Source: Limnephilus marmoratus (lineage: Eukaryota > Arthropoda > Insecta > Trichoptera > Limnephilidae). Taken from it: DNA of 64,000 nucleotides. The notes under the pieces are model-generated. The model was given only the letters and a program-made list of their open reading frames with translations. It did not search any database and was not told the DNA's origin. Position numbers and translations under genes: made by a program. The stretch spans positions 31,608,104 through 31,672,103 of the forward strand of contig OU862917.1 in NCBI GenBank assembly GCA_917880885.1, read 5' to 3'. The number at the start of each line of letters is the position of its first letter. Positions within the stretch are counted from its first letter, which is position 1. Shown here in pieces: positions 32,801 through 43,154 of the stretch.

Positions 32801-35800
32801 TATCATCTCCGCTTCAATCTGTTGTTTTTCTTATCTATTATTTGTTTTATACATATATATAAAAAAATATTTATATATATGTACAAATATGATTTTTTCT
32901 TATTTTCTGTTAATTACCTATTTTTTGTTTTATATATTTAAAAAAATATTATTTTTCGTTTGCTAAATTGTTGCGTTTAAAGAGTGTAAAGAGTGTAAAG
33001 CATATTATTAAATGTATTTTAATAGAAAACTTTATTTAATGTATATAAACATGTAATTGATACTATTTTATTAAAAAAAAAAAAAAAAAAAAATTGATTC
33101 TTCACTTTCTGTTACAAGACATCAGTTTTTTAAACCCTAATGCTGGCCGTCCGGCGTGACCTACCTCCGGCACAGCTCCGATTCAGTTGTTCTCGGGTCG
33201 CGTAAAAGAGCACGGAAAGAAAGAAAGGAATGAATGAATGTAATAAAGTGTGATGCGAGCAGATGGATGGATGAGAGAAATGAAAAGCTAAGAGATGTTG
33301 TGTTTGCGGAAAACGAAACACGAGGTTTGAAGATTGATTGATTCAAGCGCCATTTTGTTCCGACAATAGTTAGATAAGTATTGTTTGTTTGTTTATAGAT
33401 AATTAATTTAGGTATTATCACGGTGATGGGACGGGAGAAGATGATGGACGGCACGGGAGGTAGGTATAGGTACTTTTGGATGGGATGCGGAATTGGCAGC
33501 GCAAAATTATTGATAAGAAATAACAAACAAAGAAACAAAAATAAGTAGGTAAATAAAGAGAACACACACACAAGACTATAACATCAGATCAGATCTGTAG
33601 ATAGATATCACTTGCATCTCATATCATCGATTGTTATTAATGTGTAACACCCATTTATGACCAGCAATGGGACGGAATTAGCAGCCTAGCAGAAATAGAA
33701 GAAGAGGAGGGGTTTGCGGTTGCGATGGGAAGCTGAGTTCCATTTATGGAGGTAGTTATGTCAAATTGTGTTGAAATCATCAATAAACCGTGATATACAG
33801 ATTACAGACTATTATTTGACACTTTCCTGCACACCAAGTTATTTAATGTTACAAATGTTTAAACACTATAAAGATAACAGGGTACCTACCATATTGATAA
33901 CAGTGACAAAGCAAATAATGAAAACAACATTGACAATTACTAGATACTACTGTCTGTATTCCATAGAAAAGAGAAATTCATAGAAAAAAAAATGTAGGTA
34001 GGTACTAATTCAAATAGTAATAAAAAAATAATGATTAACGAAATTATGTAATTGATTTAATTATTTTACACAGTTAAAATCAAAAGGAGTAAGTAAGCAT
34101 CAAGCCCTTCAAAATTCGGGCGTATTTTGTCAGTAGGTAAAAATATTTTAGCTTCGCAATAAAATCCAAATAAATGGAATATTTGCATGTTAATGATGAA
34201 ATACGCTTTCAAATTTTATTATTAGAAATAACCATGTAGGTAATTTTTTAAAGATAAATTTTTTGAATGCAAACTTTAAAAAGCATATGTTACGTTTATA
34301 TCACCTTATATTATGTATAGATATTTGTAGGTATCTATACCTATATGCGATTGTGAATTAGACCATTTAAAATAAACTTAATAGAAAATATTTTAGTTCA
34401 TAGCTAGAGAATCCAGAGAATATTTCCGTTTGTAATGTATTTTTTTTTATAGATCCTAAAAATATGGGTGATTATTTAAATGTAGGTGAATTCATTGGCT
34501 ATACAGCACTCTATTTGGTTTATATGACTCCGTATTAAAATTCGGAGGTAGATACCTAAATCATATTATTGATGAAATTTTAATTTAAAATTAAATATTG
34601 AATAATCTTATTTTCCAGGAGGCAAAATTTTTTGAATACAATTTTTGCAGGTTAGGAACATTTAGTGTCTTAAAAATAAAATCAGTGCTAGTTCTCAACG
34701 GGACTTTAAGAATGACTTTCAAAATTAGTTTTTGAATCTTTACTAAAGGCTCCAGGCAAGTATTTGCAGCACTTCCCCAGCTGATGATACCATATTCAAG
34801 TGATGATTGTATAAGAGCACAGTAAACTTGTTTCAGTTGTTTTCTATTTAATATATCTCTAACATTTTTAAAGAAGTAGACGAGTTTCCTCAGTTTTGTC
34901 GTTAGGTTTGTAACATGTACGTTCCATTTAAGAAGATCATCTATTTGAATATCAAGATATTTAATACTGTCAACTCTACTTATAGAAGGGCAGGTACATG
35001 GAGTTAATAAGGGGTTACAGCTGTGAAGTTTAAGGCTTTGTTGTGAAGGCAAGAGCTTATTTGATATTCGAAATGTTAGGAATTTGGTTTTGTCTGTATT
35101 CAGGGTTAGTACGTGAGCATTAAGCCAATCTTTTACAATGCGAAAGCCATTTTCTGCCGTTTTAAAGACTTCACCCCAAGATTTGGCATAAAATAGCAAA
35201 ACCGTATCATCAGCAAAAGTAGTGATTTGTCCACAAATTTGTAGGTTACATAGATCATTAATATATATTAAGAATAATAAGGGTCCTAGGATGCTACCTT
35301 GTGGAACGCCACAAACTGTTTTTTGGGAACTACTATAGGTACTGTTTATTTTAACACATTGCGTTCGATCAGTTAGATAACTACGAAATAATTGGAGAAC
35401 TGTATCTGATATTCCTATCCTTTTAAGTTTATCTAAAAGTATTTTGTGGTTCACAGTATCAAACGCCTTTGCAAGATCAAGGAAAATTGCTAAACATTTA
35501 TTTCCTTTGTCAACATTACTTGTTATGAAGTCTGTAACATTAGCGATGGCGTCTGAGGTTGATAAGTTATGGCGAAAACCAAACTGATTTGCTGATAATA
35601 TATTACTAGAGTCAAGGTAAGTAATCATTTGATTTCTCAGTATTCCTTCAACAATTTTAGAGAGTGCACTTAGAACACAAATTGGTCTGTAATTGGTAAT
35701 TTCAGTTTTTTTCCCACCTTTAAAAATTGGAGAGATAATACCTTGTTTTAGTACATTTGGGAAACAACCTTGAGTGAAGCTCTTATTAATTAGGAATTTG

Positions 35801-38800
35801 AGGGGAACGGCTACATGAGATTTCAGTGATTTTAGTAGTTTACTTGGTATTTTGTCATGTCCAGGTGAAGTCTTCTCTTTCAGTGAGTCGATTTCTTTGA
35901 TGATATCCTCGATCGATACATCTTTTAGAGTAAATTTTGTGTAAGTTTCTTCTCGGATATTATATTATCATCTGGTGGTGGAGTTTTAGTATTGCAGTTG
36001 ATGTTTTCTTTTATTTTACTGGCCAAATTTGATCCAACGTTTGTAAAAAATGTATTTGCATGATCGGCAATAGTCTTCGGGTCCAAGTTAAAATTCACAT
36101 TCTGACTATCAATTGTAAGTTCCTCAATTTGATCTTTGAATTGCAAATGTTATCTCTTTAAGAATTTGCCAAATCTTTCTGGAGTCATTATTACATTCAA
36201 TAATTTTTCTTGAATAGTATTTATTCTTTGCTTGTTTGATTAGTTTAGTACATATATTTCTATATTTTTTGTAAAATGTAGTAAGTAAGTAATTATTTGG
36301 ATCTTTCCTTATTTGTTTGTGAATGTTATCTCTTTTCCGGATGCATTTTAATAATCCAGGTGTAATCCATGGTTTATTGATTGCATATTTTTTGTTAGGT
36401 ACCTTTTTCTGGTGGGTGTATAGATTTATTTGATTTTGAATAAAGTTGGTGAAATAATTCTATACCATATCGTTATCAGTAATTGAATACAAATTTCCCC
36501 AATTTTCGTTTTTTATATTGAACATAATTGTATCCCAGTCGATTTTATTTTTCACGATACAAATGTTTACGGAATCATCTTTAGTTTTATTTTCATTTCC
36601 AACTTCCAATATTGTAGAGTAGTGGTCTGTTACTGTGGATTCATATATTATTGTGTTGATAGGTTTTTTCGTTCTACCTATTACATGGTCAATGCAAGAA
36701 AGAGTTTCTTCAGTGACTCTAGTAGGTTTGTTGATGTAACTAAAAAGACCATAGTAGCTTATGACATTGAGGTAATCGTCTTTTTGAGGATGACCATTTT
36801 CTAAAATATTAATGTTTGTGTCTCCAATTAAAAACAGATTACTACAGTGTTTTAGTTTATGTAACACAGTTTCAAGTGATGTAAGGAAGTTTGTAATATT
36901 GGGTGTGGATGGGGATCTATAGATAGCCAGTATATCAATTACTGACTTAACTTGTATGTGTAGACAATTGGAATCATTGATTTTGATTTCTTTAGTGGTA
37001 GTTTTAAGATTGTTTTTAATGTAAACAACAATTCCATCATTTTGTTTAGTATTATATGAAGTGTTGATGCAATAGTAGCCTTCTATATTTTTTGGCGTAT
37101 AAGAACTTTTAATCCAACATTCTGTTAGGATCACAATATCAAATTCAATGTTTATTAGTTTTAGGTTTATAAGAAATCCTTCGAAGTTTTTATTGATGCT
37201 TCTTATATGTATTTTGGTGTATTATTTTCAAATTATTTTTTAGACATAGTTTTATGTTTTCTGTGTTGGTAGTAACAGTTTCATTTTCAATCTGGTGGCA
37301 TGTGAGTTCTACCAGATTGGTAGCTATTTTAGGTGTTTTATTAAACTTTGACAACGATAAAATTACATTTACAGTGTTAGTAGATCTCTTTCATGTTTTA
37401 TATTGATAATTTTTGATTCCGTTGATTTCCTTGTAAAAACTTTTCCATTTTTAAACCAGGTATATTGATGGTTTAATTCCTGGGCTCGCTTTTTGGTTTG
37501 TCACCGGAGCATTGTTCGTGTGCCATTTTTTATTTATTTTTTTTTTTTTTAATTATTTTCAACAATCACCTTATGACTTATTAGTCTGTTCTCAGACCAC
37601 TTGTTCTACTCTGGTAAGATAATAATTTCCTTCATTGGCTTTAGAGGTAGGTACCTTTTAATAATAATAATACTTGGATGATTTATATAGCGCCGTTTTT
37701 GTACAAAATCACCTCAAGGGTGCTGAACAAACTTATAATACATTATTTCTAAAATCAAAAAAAAACTACAAGCTATTAAAAACAACTTATGGCTAAAAAT
37801 TGCATACCCCGGTTCATTGATCACCGATATGAAACACATTTTTGCGACATAAGTGAGACACCGGTATTGGTGTCTTTTTTTATTTTAAAAGTAGCGCGCT
37901 GTCTATCTCAGTTAGCGCAGTTGCCGAACAGAGCCTGCGCTGTGTCACCACGTTAAATACAATAATTACGGAGACATAAATACACCATACGTTCGAAAGA
38001 CATATGATTATCTTTTGTGTAACTTTCAGACTTCTTATTATAAATGTGATTAGCGTAAAATAATGTTATTATTTTTAAGTACAATGACTGATTAGCATTT
38101 AAATTTTCATTGCGTATAAAAAAAAAATTTAGACATATTTAAAGGTTGATTTGTAAGATTCCTTCTTTTGGTATTTTTTTTAATTAGAATATATTTTTTA
38201 TAATTATTTTGGTGTTTTCTAAACTAATTATTCAACTACCAACCAATGACGTTTTATAAATTGCCATTGTCTCACAAACTCAAGATATAATGTGGAAAGT
38301 AAGTTTTGTTTTCAGCGGTTTTCAGTAATTTCTTAATTCAAAAGTTATTCATGCTTTAAAAAGATATGCTACTTCAACACCGAAGCCAACCTTCCAACTC
38401 CGAACTGAGTTCGGAGCTGGAAGGTTGGCCAATCGTGTGGTGGCTGCGGCCAACCCTCCAACTCCGAACTCCAAAATGGCAGACGTTGAACAGCTGTGGC
38501 TGCGCTGTATCTTACCAGTTGCCTACAATAAATTTGCAGGTGATGCTTCGGTTTCCATAATATTGATTCTGATTCGTAAAGCTAAAAACTTATAATTTCA
38601 AACAATTTTTATACTACTCTCCCGTAATAATATTGCGCAGACTGATGTGTTGGGCCAACTCGCACAAACCAGCCATCGCCGATCGCCTCGGAGGCGATTC
38701 CGGGCCAACTCGAGCTCCAACCTTCCAACTTGAACTTCCAACGCATGAACTACCCCTCTACACAATCATCCGAACGTCTGAACTTGGACGTACCATAAGA

Positions 38801-39529
38801 CAATCAAAGAATGTGTGTATTTTATCTAATGACGTATAAAATCGTCAGGTAGGAAATTTGAAAGTGAATTGTATTGTTTATAATAATCGATAATAATAAG
38901 TAATTTGCATGTACTTATAAAAGAAATGAACTTTTACTACTGTTTGCCATGTAATGGAAACATTTTTTCGTCACACAGGAGGACATTTTGGCACATGAGA
39001 CATATCTTTAACGTAGATCAAAATAATATTATCTTACCAGAGTTAAAAAAAAAAAAAGCACTACCTACCTATAAAAAGTGATTATATAAAAAAAAGATTT
39101 CCACATTACCCACGTGTTGTTGACAGTATTGATTAATTTCATGATGAGGAATAAATATAAATATTCAAATACCGACCGAAATATACTGAGTTTAAGAAAT
39201 ATTTAATAAGGGAATGTCACTACGGATAATATTATGTATAATATCAATTTACTATGAAAATATTTACAATTCATAATATTGAATTAGGATGATGAAATTC
39301 TCAAAGCGAATTAGAATTTAATAAATTTGAAAAGAAAGGTGAATACAAAATTAATCTGTAAAAATAAGGTGACCAAATCTAATCAAGATTATGCAATACA
39401 ATAATTTCCTACCTTTTCTAAAATATTGGTGGTGGCGATACTTCTAGCCCTCGAAGCGCGAAGATCTTGACATGCTACTCTCATGAAAAGGGTCGAACCG
39501 CGGGACAATCGAAATAGAGGTAACGCCAT
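17875..39529 (-). CDS. FH: Mitochondrial fumarate hydratase (class II), complete, nine exons
   Basis: Interconverts fumarate and malate in the TCA cycle. Minus-strand exons in coding order: 39413-39529, 28855-28986, 24169-24250, 21854-21972, 20993-21225, 20666-20871, 20224-20589, 19880-20010, 17875-18006. All borders are GT-AG and phases join to 505 aa plus TAA, about the family's usual length. Residues 1-39 ([11 protein letters not shown]..., rich in Arg and Ser, no acidic residue until D22) form a mitochondrial targeting peptide. Family motifs: GSGTQTNMN (139-147), SSNDTFPTA (181-189), GRTHTQDA with the catalytic-type His230, and the fumarate lyase signature [10 protein letters not shown] (359-368). 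The C-terminus reads [12 protein letters not shown]. No frameshift or stop. Intron 1 is about 10.4 kb and intron 2 about 4.6 kb. The introns hold a mariner, several LINEs, MITEs and a minisatellite, but every exon is intact. Confidence 0.96.
18205..18505 (+). repeat. Dispersed insect-type repeat, about 300 bp
   Basis: From CCCGGCGACGCGTTGAAATAC to GCGGCGGAGGACTTTAAT. It includes CCATCTACGGATGG, AATCACTCTATCTATTGGTG and TTTATCGTGAACAGACAGAC. An inverted copy lies at 40855-41165. In the last fumarase intron; 18510-19216 after it holds nothing recognised. Confidence 0.6.
19227..19726 (+). mobile_element. 5'-truncated LINE with GAA-repeat tail, copy 1
   Basis: Encodes the post-RT C-terminus of a non-LTR retrotransposon: [65 protein letters not shown]. 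The 3' tail is a (GAA)n run. A 9-bp duplication AAATATGAT flanks it (19218-19226 and 19727-19735). It has a 6-nt in-frame deletion relative to copy 2 at WAGHVQRM. In a fumarase intron, antisense to the gene. Confidence 0.8.
21270..21775 (+). mobile_element. 5'-truncated CR1/Jockey-type LINE
   Basis: Encodes [40 protein letters not shown] and [20 protein letters not shown], the typical RT C-terminal region. It ends TTTTCCTCAGGGCCTCC.GTGTGGAGTTAATG plus a poly-A run. Lies in the fumarase intron between exons 21854-21972 and 20993-21225, antisense to the gene. Confidence 0.75.
22067..23007 (+). mobile_element. Internally deleted mariner (cecropia/Hsmar1-like)
   Basis: TA dinucleotides flank TIRs that begin TTAGGTCCTTACATATGAAA on both sides. 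The N-terminal frame (about 22233-22610) carries the paired helix-turn-helix region: [44 protein letters not shown]. Coding then jumps to [20 protein letters not shown] and ends [13 protein letters not shown] (to about 22929), where the last catalytic Asp of the D,D34D triad sits. The middle of the catalytic domain is missing, so the copy cannot encode an active transposase. In a fumarase intron. Confidence 0.88.
23290..23440 (+). repeat. Three-copy dispersed repeat, copy B
   Basis: Contains CATAGCGAACCACTTGGGG, TGGCAGAGGTATTGGTTATG and GTTACCGGGGCGGCC, matching 17400-17540 and, inverted, 31345-31455. The preceding 23010-23290 may belong to the same unit but could not be delimited. Confidence 0.5.
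23566..24018 (+). mobile_element. 5'-truncated LINE with GAA-repeat tail, copy 2
   Basis: Near-identical to 19227-19726 across about 450 bp and encodes the same C-terminal RT peptide, here with the full [11 protein letters not shown] 16-bp duplication GAACCAAGATCAAAAT flanks it (23550-23565 and 24019-24034), the signature of target-primed reverse transcription. In the fumarase intron before exon 21854-21972. Confidence 0.88.
24412..24860. repeat. Minisatellite, unit about 98 bp, 4-5 copies
   Basis: Repeats of a unit with landmarks TTATAAGTAAGCATTTCCAA, GATGCTGATTGTTGTGTATT, AAATTGTGTTATTTGTATTT and AAACTGCGCCTCCACTTA. One unit carries an internal duplication of about 56 bp. In fumarase intron 2, just upstream (in gene sense) of exon 24169-24250. 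Confidence 0.85.
25235..25439. repeat. Perfect foldback: 93-nt arms, 19-nt loop
   Basis: Arms 25235-25327 and 25347-25439 are exact reverse complements; the loop is 25328-25346. Each arm contains CCTGATGATGGACA, a variable loop, TGTCCGAAACG, and then the GGTAGCGCAACACGGCATAA block also seen once at 30085-30170. The core resembles the CUGANGA / stem / GAAA layout of hammerhead motifs in Penelope-like elements. In fumarase intron 2. Confidence 0.9.
25714..26352. mobile_element. hAT-like MITE with 8-bp TSD
   Basis: TIRs begin TAGAGATGCCAC on both ends; subterminal ATTCGG-type repeats follow. An exact 8-bp TSD ATATAAAC lies at 25706-25713 and 26353-26360. A LINE fragment (25850-26028) is nested in the centre. 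No transposase. In fumarase intron 2. Confidence 0.85.
25850..26028 (+). mobile_element. Nested LINE 3' fragment with GAA tail
   Basis: Encodes [36 protein letters not shown] and IANMIANDR, the extreme C-terminus of a non-LTR element, then stop and an AAGAAGAAGAAG tail. Sits inside the MITE 25714-26352. Confidence 0.65.
26418..27437 (+). mobile_element. Tc1/mariner-superfamily element, degraded
   Basis: TA flanks (26416-26417, 27438-27439) and TIRs of about 30 bp, starting TAGGGTGGGC and including ACATTTGCACTTTTG on each side. Remnants of a DDE transposase read [24 protein letters not shown] before, and [25 protein letters not shown] after, a nested insertion (26878-27173). Frames are broken and the N-terminal part is shortened. 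Confidence 0.75.
26878..27173. mobile_element. pogo-like MITE nested in a Tc1/mariner element
   Basis: TIRs begin CAGTACAATCTCACTAATCC at both ends with no mismatch in the first 22 bp, flanked by TA (26876-26877, 27174-27175). No coding capacity. It splits the transposase of 26418-27437, so it is younger than that copy. Confidence 0.88.
27459..28785 (+). mobile_element. LINE fragment, split by an opposing LINE
   Basis: Plus-strand coding starts with [20 protein letters not shown] and [11 protein letters not shown] (27500-27642). After a minus-strand insertion it resumes at about 28350 with [15 protein letters not shown] and [12 protein letters not shown] (to about 28680). This is RT C-terminal sequence. 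Fumarase intron 2, next to exon 28855-28986. Confidence 0.6.
27643..28345 (-). mobile_element. 5'-truncated LINE inserted in another LINE
   Basis: Minus strand encodes [44 protein letters not shown], then in another frame [25 protein letters not shown] and [10 protein letters not shown]. It ends in a GAAGAAGAA tail. One frame break separates the two halves. Same orientation as fumarase. Confidence 0.7.
28990..29330. other. Unassigned intron sequence
   Basis: Start of fumarase intron 1; AT-rich, no motif recognised. Confidence 0.4.
29330..29575. other. GC-rich island of unknown origin
   Basis: A sharp GC-rich block in AT-rich intron, with a 75-codon plus-strand frame (29333-29560) of low complexity. 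Contains an ACCCGC/GCGGGT inverted pair near 29517-29540. No domain, TIR or TSD could be identified. 29576-30080 and 30171-31228 are likewise unassigned. Confidence 0.35.
30085..30170 (+). repeat. Single copy of the foldback-arm sequence
   Basis: Matches one arm of 25235-25439 in order (CCTGATGATGGACA, TGTCCGAAACGTTGGC, GGTAGCGCAACACGGCATAA, CCCCAAAA). It differs at the loop and a few other sites and has no inverted partner. Probably the terminus of a retroelement. Confidence 0.6.
31229..31278. repeat. AT-rich inverted repeat, 15-nt arms
   Basis: Arms AACTTGTTTTATAAT (31229-31243) and its exact complement (31264-31278) with a 20-nt AT spacer. Confidence 0.7.
31345..31455 (-). repeat. Three-copy dispersed repeat, copy C (inverted)
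   Basis: Reverse complement carries GTAGTGAACCACTTGGGGCG, GCAGGGGTGTTGGTTATCC and CGGGGCGGCC, matching 23290-23440 and 17400-17540. Confidence 0.5.
31695..32212. mobile_element. hAT-like MITE
   Basis: Left end CAGTGATGGTCAACC; right end, read inward, CTAGCGATGAGCAAC. Both continue into GGGCCA/CGGGCCAC-type sequence. TSD not exact (both flanks share CTAAT). No coding capacity. Confidence 0.55.
32224..33092 (+). mobile_element. 5'-truncated LINE with poly-A tail
   Basis: Open frame from 32224 to TAA at 32721 encodes [52 protein letters not shown] and [10 protein letters not shown], an RT C-terminal region. An AT-rich 3' UTR ends in a poly-A run of about 20 (33072-33091). In fumarase intron 1, antisense to the gene. 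Confidence 0.8.
33095..34080. other. Unassigned intron sequence
   Basis: No element boundaries or known coding motifs seen in this part of fumarase intron 1. Confidence 0.4.
34085..34290. repeat. Dispersed repeat, copy 2 of 2
   Basis: Partner of 735-905 in the same orientation (AGCATCAAGCCCTTCAAAAT, GCAATAAAATCCAA, ACGCTTTCAAATTTTAT). Fumarase intron 1. Confidence 0.5.
34585..37510 (-). mobile_element. Nearly full-length CR1/Jockey-type LINE
   Basis: Minus-strand order fits a complete ORF2. ORF1-like remnant at 37380-37510 ([16 protein letters not shown]). Apurinic endonuclease at 36460-37134 ([39 protein letters not shown]). RT from about 35940 to 34591 ([65 protein letters not shown]). 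Frames shift near 36450 and 35938, so it is not active. Sense to fumarase in intron 1. Confidence 0.88.
38385..38429. repeat. Near-perfect palindrome, 22-nt arms
   Basis: Arms 38385-38406 and 38408-38429 pair with one mismatch around one base. A partial third copy of the arm (GGCCAACCCTCCAACTCCGA) follows at about 38450. 37520-38380 and 38430-39400 otherwise hold nothing recognised. Confidence 0.75.
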
Positions 39530-40413
39530 TGTTTTCAGGTATTGTTATTGAAGCAAATTATCAAAACCAAAAACCGGCAGTGTTTATTTAAACGCTGCAA
39601 GGAAATCTCATAGATAATAAGATAATTCACATGACATAACCAGAACTTTCAGATCTCACCAGAATGACAGCTGACCCAACTATGTTATGCGACAATGGGC
39701 TCTATGCAAAACGGTTTAGATGGCATTATCTGATAATATTGCCATGTCAGATGGATCTTTGATATTCTAAGGGGTTGAGTTGCAGAAAATGACACTAAAT
39801 ATCAAGTTTGCCATTATGTGGGTACCTATCTATAATAAAATTAAAAAAATTAGGTTTTGGAGAGATTTGTGGACAAAATTTTCAAAATCATCGTGCATTC
39901 TCTGCCAGAGTGAATATACTGCAGTATACTGATTAATCGTGACTAATCATAGAAAATTAGAAAATAAAATACCACACGTCTGAAGTAAAACTTCATTAAC
40001 TTACATCTCCCTCTCAAATTTCGTTCGCCTGGCCCGATCACACTTTTCGTAACGCTTTCGTCACGCATTCACCAGCTCACTTCCCAAGTCAAGCGTGCGT
40101 AAAGAATTTTTACTTCAAAAATTATATATTAAGAAAAAAATACTAAAACTAACATAAAAAAAGAAAAAAATATATTTTTGTCAAATAAAAATTATATGTA
40201 AAGAAAAAATACTAACCAAGGGAACACATTTTATTTTCTCTTCCTCATTTAATGACACAAAGTTAGGGCCTAGACATCATTGGAATGTTAGCCAAAAACA
40301 TTGAGGCAAAAAAAATGGTAGGTACAGTCTGTTCGTCCCAGCATAAAGAAAAAAGTATTAGTATACTTTTTCGCATATTTCATAATCCACTTCGATGACA
40401 AGATTTAATATAA

Positions 40414-40587
40414 GGGAACGTACCCATACTACGTGACCAAATTTTTTTTTTTTTTTTGCGATTTTTAAATCCCCCCCCCCCCCCGGTGACCAAAAACCTA
40501 AGCAAACCGCCGCCGCTCATTTGTACCAAGTGTGACATTTTGAAGACCCCCCCTCCCAAACAGGTCACGTAGTTTGGGTACGTTCCC
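40414..40587. mobile_element. Short MITE with 24-bp TIRs (copy 1)
   Basis: TIRs beginning GGGAACGTACCCATACTACG at 40414-40437 and 40564-40587, one mismatch. Interior contains poly-T and poly-C runs. Same family as 55960-56113. 174 bp. Confidence 0.88.
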
Positions 40588-40854
40588 TTATTTCAAAACG
40601 ATTAAGAGTTTTATAACATATATTTATAATAAATATTATTTTGACAGCTTCAAGAATGTTTTGAAACTACGAAACAAATTACGATAAAACAAAAACAAAA
40701 AATAATTTGCCGTTATGATCAGTTAACGATAGGAAACCAGTCGGAAATATATTTTTATAACAACTGTGTTTGTACATAAATAATAAAGAGATCAAAACTG
40801 AACAATCTCGTTTACTTTTAAATATTCCAATGGATCACCAGTATCTTTAATAAA

Positions 40855-41165
40855 TTAAAGTTCACCCCCGCGTTTGTCTGTCGGTTCGCGATAAACTCAA
40901 AACTACTGAACGGTTTTTCATGCGGTTTTCATCAATAGATAGAGTGATTCATGAGGGAGGTTAAGGTATATAATTTGTTAAGGTTTTGGGTAAATTGGTT
41001 GAAATATATTAAAGATTATGTCTGTATGTGGCAATCGAGCGGGCTGGCAAGCGGGCGGTGTGGATTTGATTTGTACGCAAATTAACAATGGCGGTAGTTA
41101 TAAAGCTTGGGTAACCATCCAGTAGATGGCGTTGTGTTTCATTAGCCACAGCAAAGCGTTTTATT
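40855..41165 (-). repeat. Dispersed insect-type repeat, inverted copy
   Basis: Reverse complement of the 18205-18505 family: TTTATCGCGAACCGACAGAC, AATCACTCTATCTATTGATG, and near the other end GATGGTTACCCAAGC. Lies between fumarase and plexin A. Confidence 0.6.
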
Positions 41166-42540
41166 CAATTTTAGTTTGATTCAATTTATCGAATAAAAAA
41201 TAGTTATTTTTTTATAACTTCATAGTATAAATTTTAAAAATATTCCGGGACACTTTTTTAAACTATCAAATCTTCTTTATTTACCTTTTGCATTACGTAT
41301 TTTGTTTTATATTAAATTTTCCCAAAAATAAAAATTCCGTGCAACACGAACACATTTTTTGATGACAACATTCTACATGCCATCGATTTATTCCCAAGTC
41401 CCCCACCAAATTGAAACAGATTCCCGAAAATAAAATATTACATAGATGGCAGTGCTTGTACGAAATTCAAACAGAAATTGGTTTTATTATTTTATTATGG
41501 CGGCGTTTCAAAATGTCTTTGTTGAAACGCCGCCAAAAAGCTTTTAAAAAGTTACATTAACACAATATAATAAAATGAATATTGTGTGGAATCAAACTCC
41601 GTAAATACGTGAACATTTTTGTATTGCATAGGTATGTCGCAGGTGGGGCGGGCGGCTCGCCCGGTAGGTATAGTAGGTAGCCGGTAACACGAAAGAACCT
41701 AGCGCTAGCTGCGCTAGCGGTTAAACGTGCAACTACACTTCGGAAACGTTCGGCTTGGCACGCCTATATGAAAACGTCCGAAGTTGCTAACAAAAATTCC
41801 TGTTGTGAACCGTGCCGTGTGTCTCGTTCCTCGCTCTGGGTGTTTTTACAAAATTACAAGTGAAAATATGTGAATTTAGCTTCTAGTGTTATTTTATAAG
41901 CAAATGTTAATGGAAATAAGTGTGTGAGAGTTAAAAGTGCTCGATTCAAAGTGAAATTATCAGTGTAAAACTTCAATCTTGATTCGCATGAATGGCTGTA
42001 ACGAGATGTACCTATTATAGCTTCCAGTGAAAGCATGAAATCTTACACAGGGTGAGGCTCGCTCGACTTTTACATATGCTTTTGCTTCAATTCGATTATT
42101 CATCAACGAACAAACCTCCAGCGTAAAGTAAACTCTATAATATTCGGGAAGTAAGACGTCCAAAGACGACTTTAAACCATATGCGCCCTTGCTGTAAATA
42201 ATGGCTGGCTTCGGCTCGCGTACACCTAGTACCTATCGCTGCTACCTCACTTGAAATAATATGTCCGATGTTCGATGGTGACTTATCGAATCAATTTCTT
42301 CAGTTGTGCTATTTGTTGCGTTTATAAAGTTGAATATTATAATGTGCGCATGATAGAAAATGTACCTACATGATATCACTTCTTAAAATGCCAGTTTTAT
42401 GTTTTGAAAACACTAGTCTAGTTTTGTTTGTATCGATTTCTTAGGATTTCCGTTAGAATGTTGGAGTAAAATATAGTGTTTTCCAATTTCAGAGTTGGAA
42501 ACAGGGATTGATTAGTAAAGTATCTCCCTCTTCGTGTCAG

Positions 42541-42758
42541 GAATAGATAGTAAGATAAGAGAGACAGAGAATAGCTCGGCCAGGAACAGGAGACGAGAGA
42601 CGAGACAGGGGTGGAGGGACACATGGTGCTGGCGCCGACTCGCGTGCATGCTGCCGAGACGCACGAGCAGAGCAGGTGACGGACCGCCGCGGCCTACAGC
42701 TTAGACCGCATGCACGAGTGTCCAGCTCCCACTCAGGAGCACGGGACATGGCACAGAG
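42541..42758 (+). other. Probable plexin A 5' untranslated exon
   Basis: GC-rich block ending CACAGAG then GTAAGT at 42759, a strong splice donor. Possible acceptors before the coding exon are AG at 43077-43078 and 43118-43119. The exon start cannot be fixed. This suggests that the intronless coding exon still has a spliced leader. Confidence 0.45.
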
Positions 42759-43154
42759 GTAAGTCCTCACTCGTCACTCACCTCATCTCCCTCTCCCCTT
42801 ATTGCATGCGTACATTCCAAGTCCATATCTCAGATTCAATAATGCAAAGGCTTTCATCGCCACCCGATGAATATTGAGCGCGTTTAGGATGTTATGCCGT
42901 GTCTTGTGGACTTGTTACTTCTCACTAATGTAATATTTATAATATGACAGATACCTATTCTGTAAAGTTCAAGTAGCCGCTCCGATTCATAACATCCAGA
43001 AGAGAAGTCGAATAAACGCACAATATTTACGTGTGCGATTGAATGTTTCTGTCTGTAAGCCTGTAAGCCTGTCTGTAGGAATGAAAGTGTGCTCATAGTG
43101 TGCTCAATCACAATTACAGATGGCCGAGAAGACTTAAGCATCGCGAGTCGGCAA

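Larger units (their letters stand above)
39530..42540. other. Divergent intergenic region between fumarase and plexin A
   Basis: About 3 kb between the fumarase start and the probable first plexin A exon. Contains the MITE 40414-40587 and the repeat 40855-41165. No coding sequence is recognised. Promoters for both genes presumably lie here, but no convincing TATA box or initiator could be assigned. Confidence 0.5.

Noticed and set aside
33161..33571. 136-codon minus-strand frame
   Set aside because: Hydrophobic low-complexity translation of simple sequence, no homology pattern recognised.
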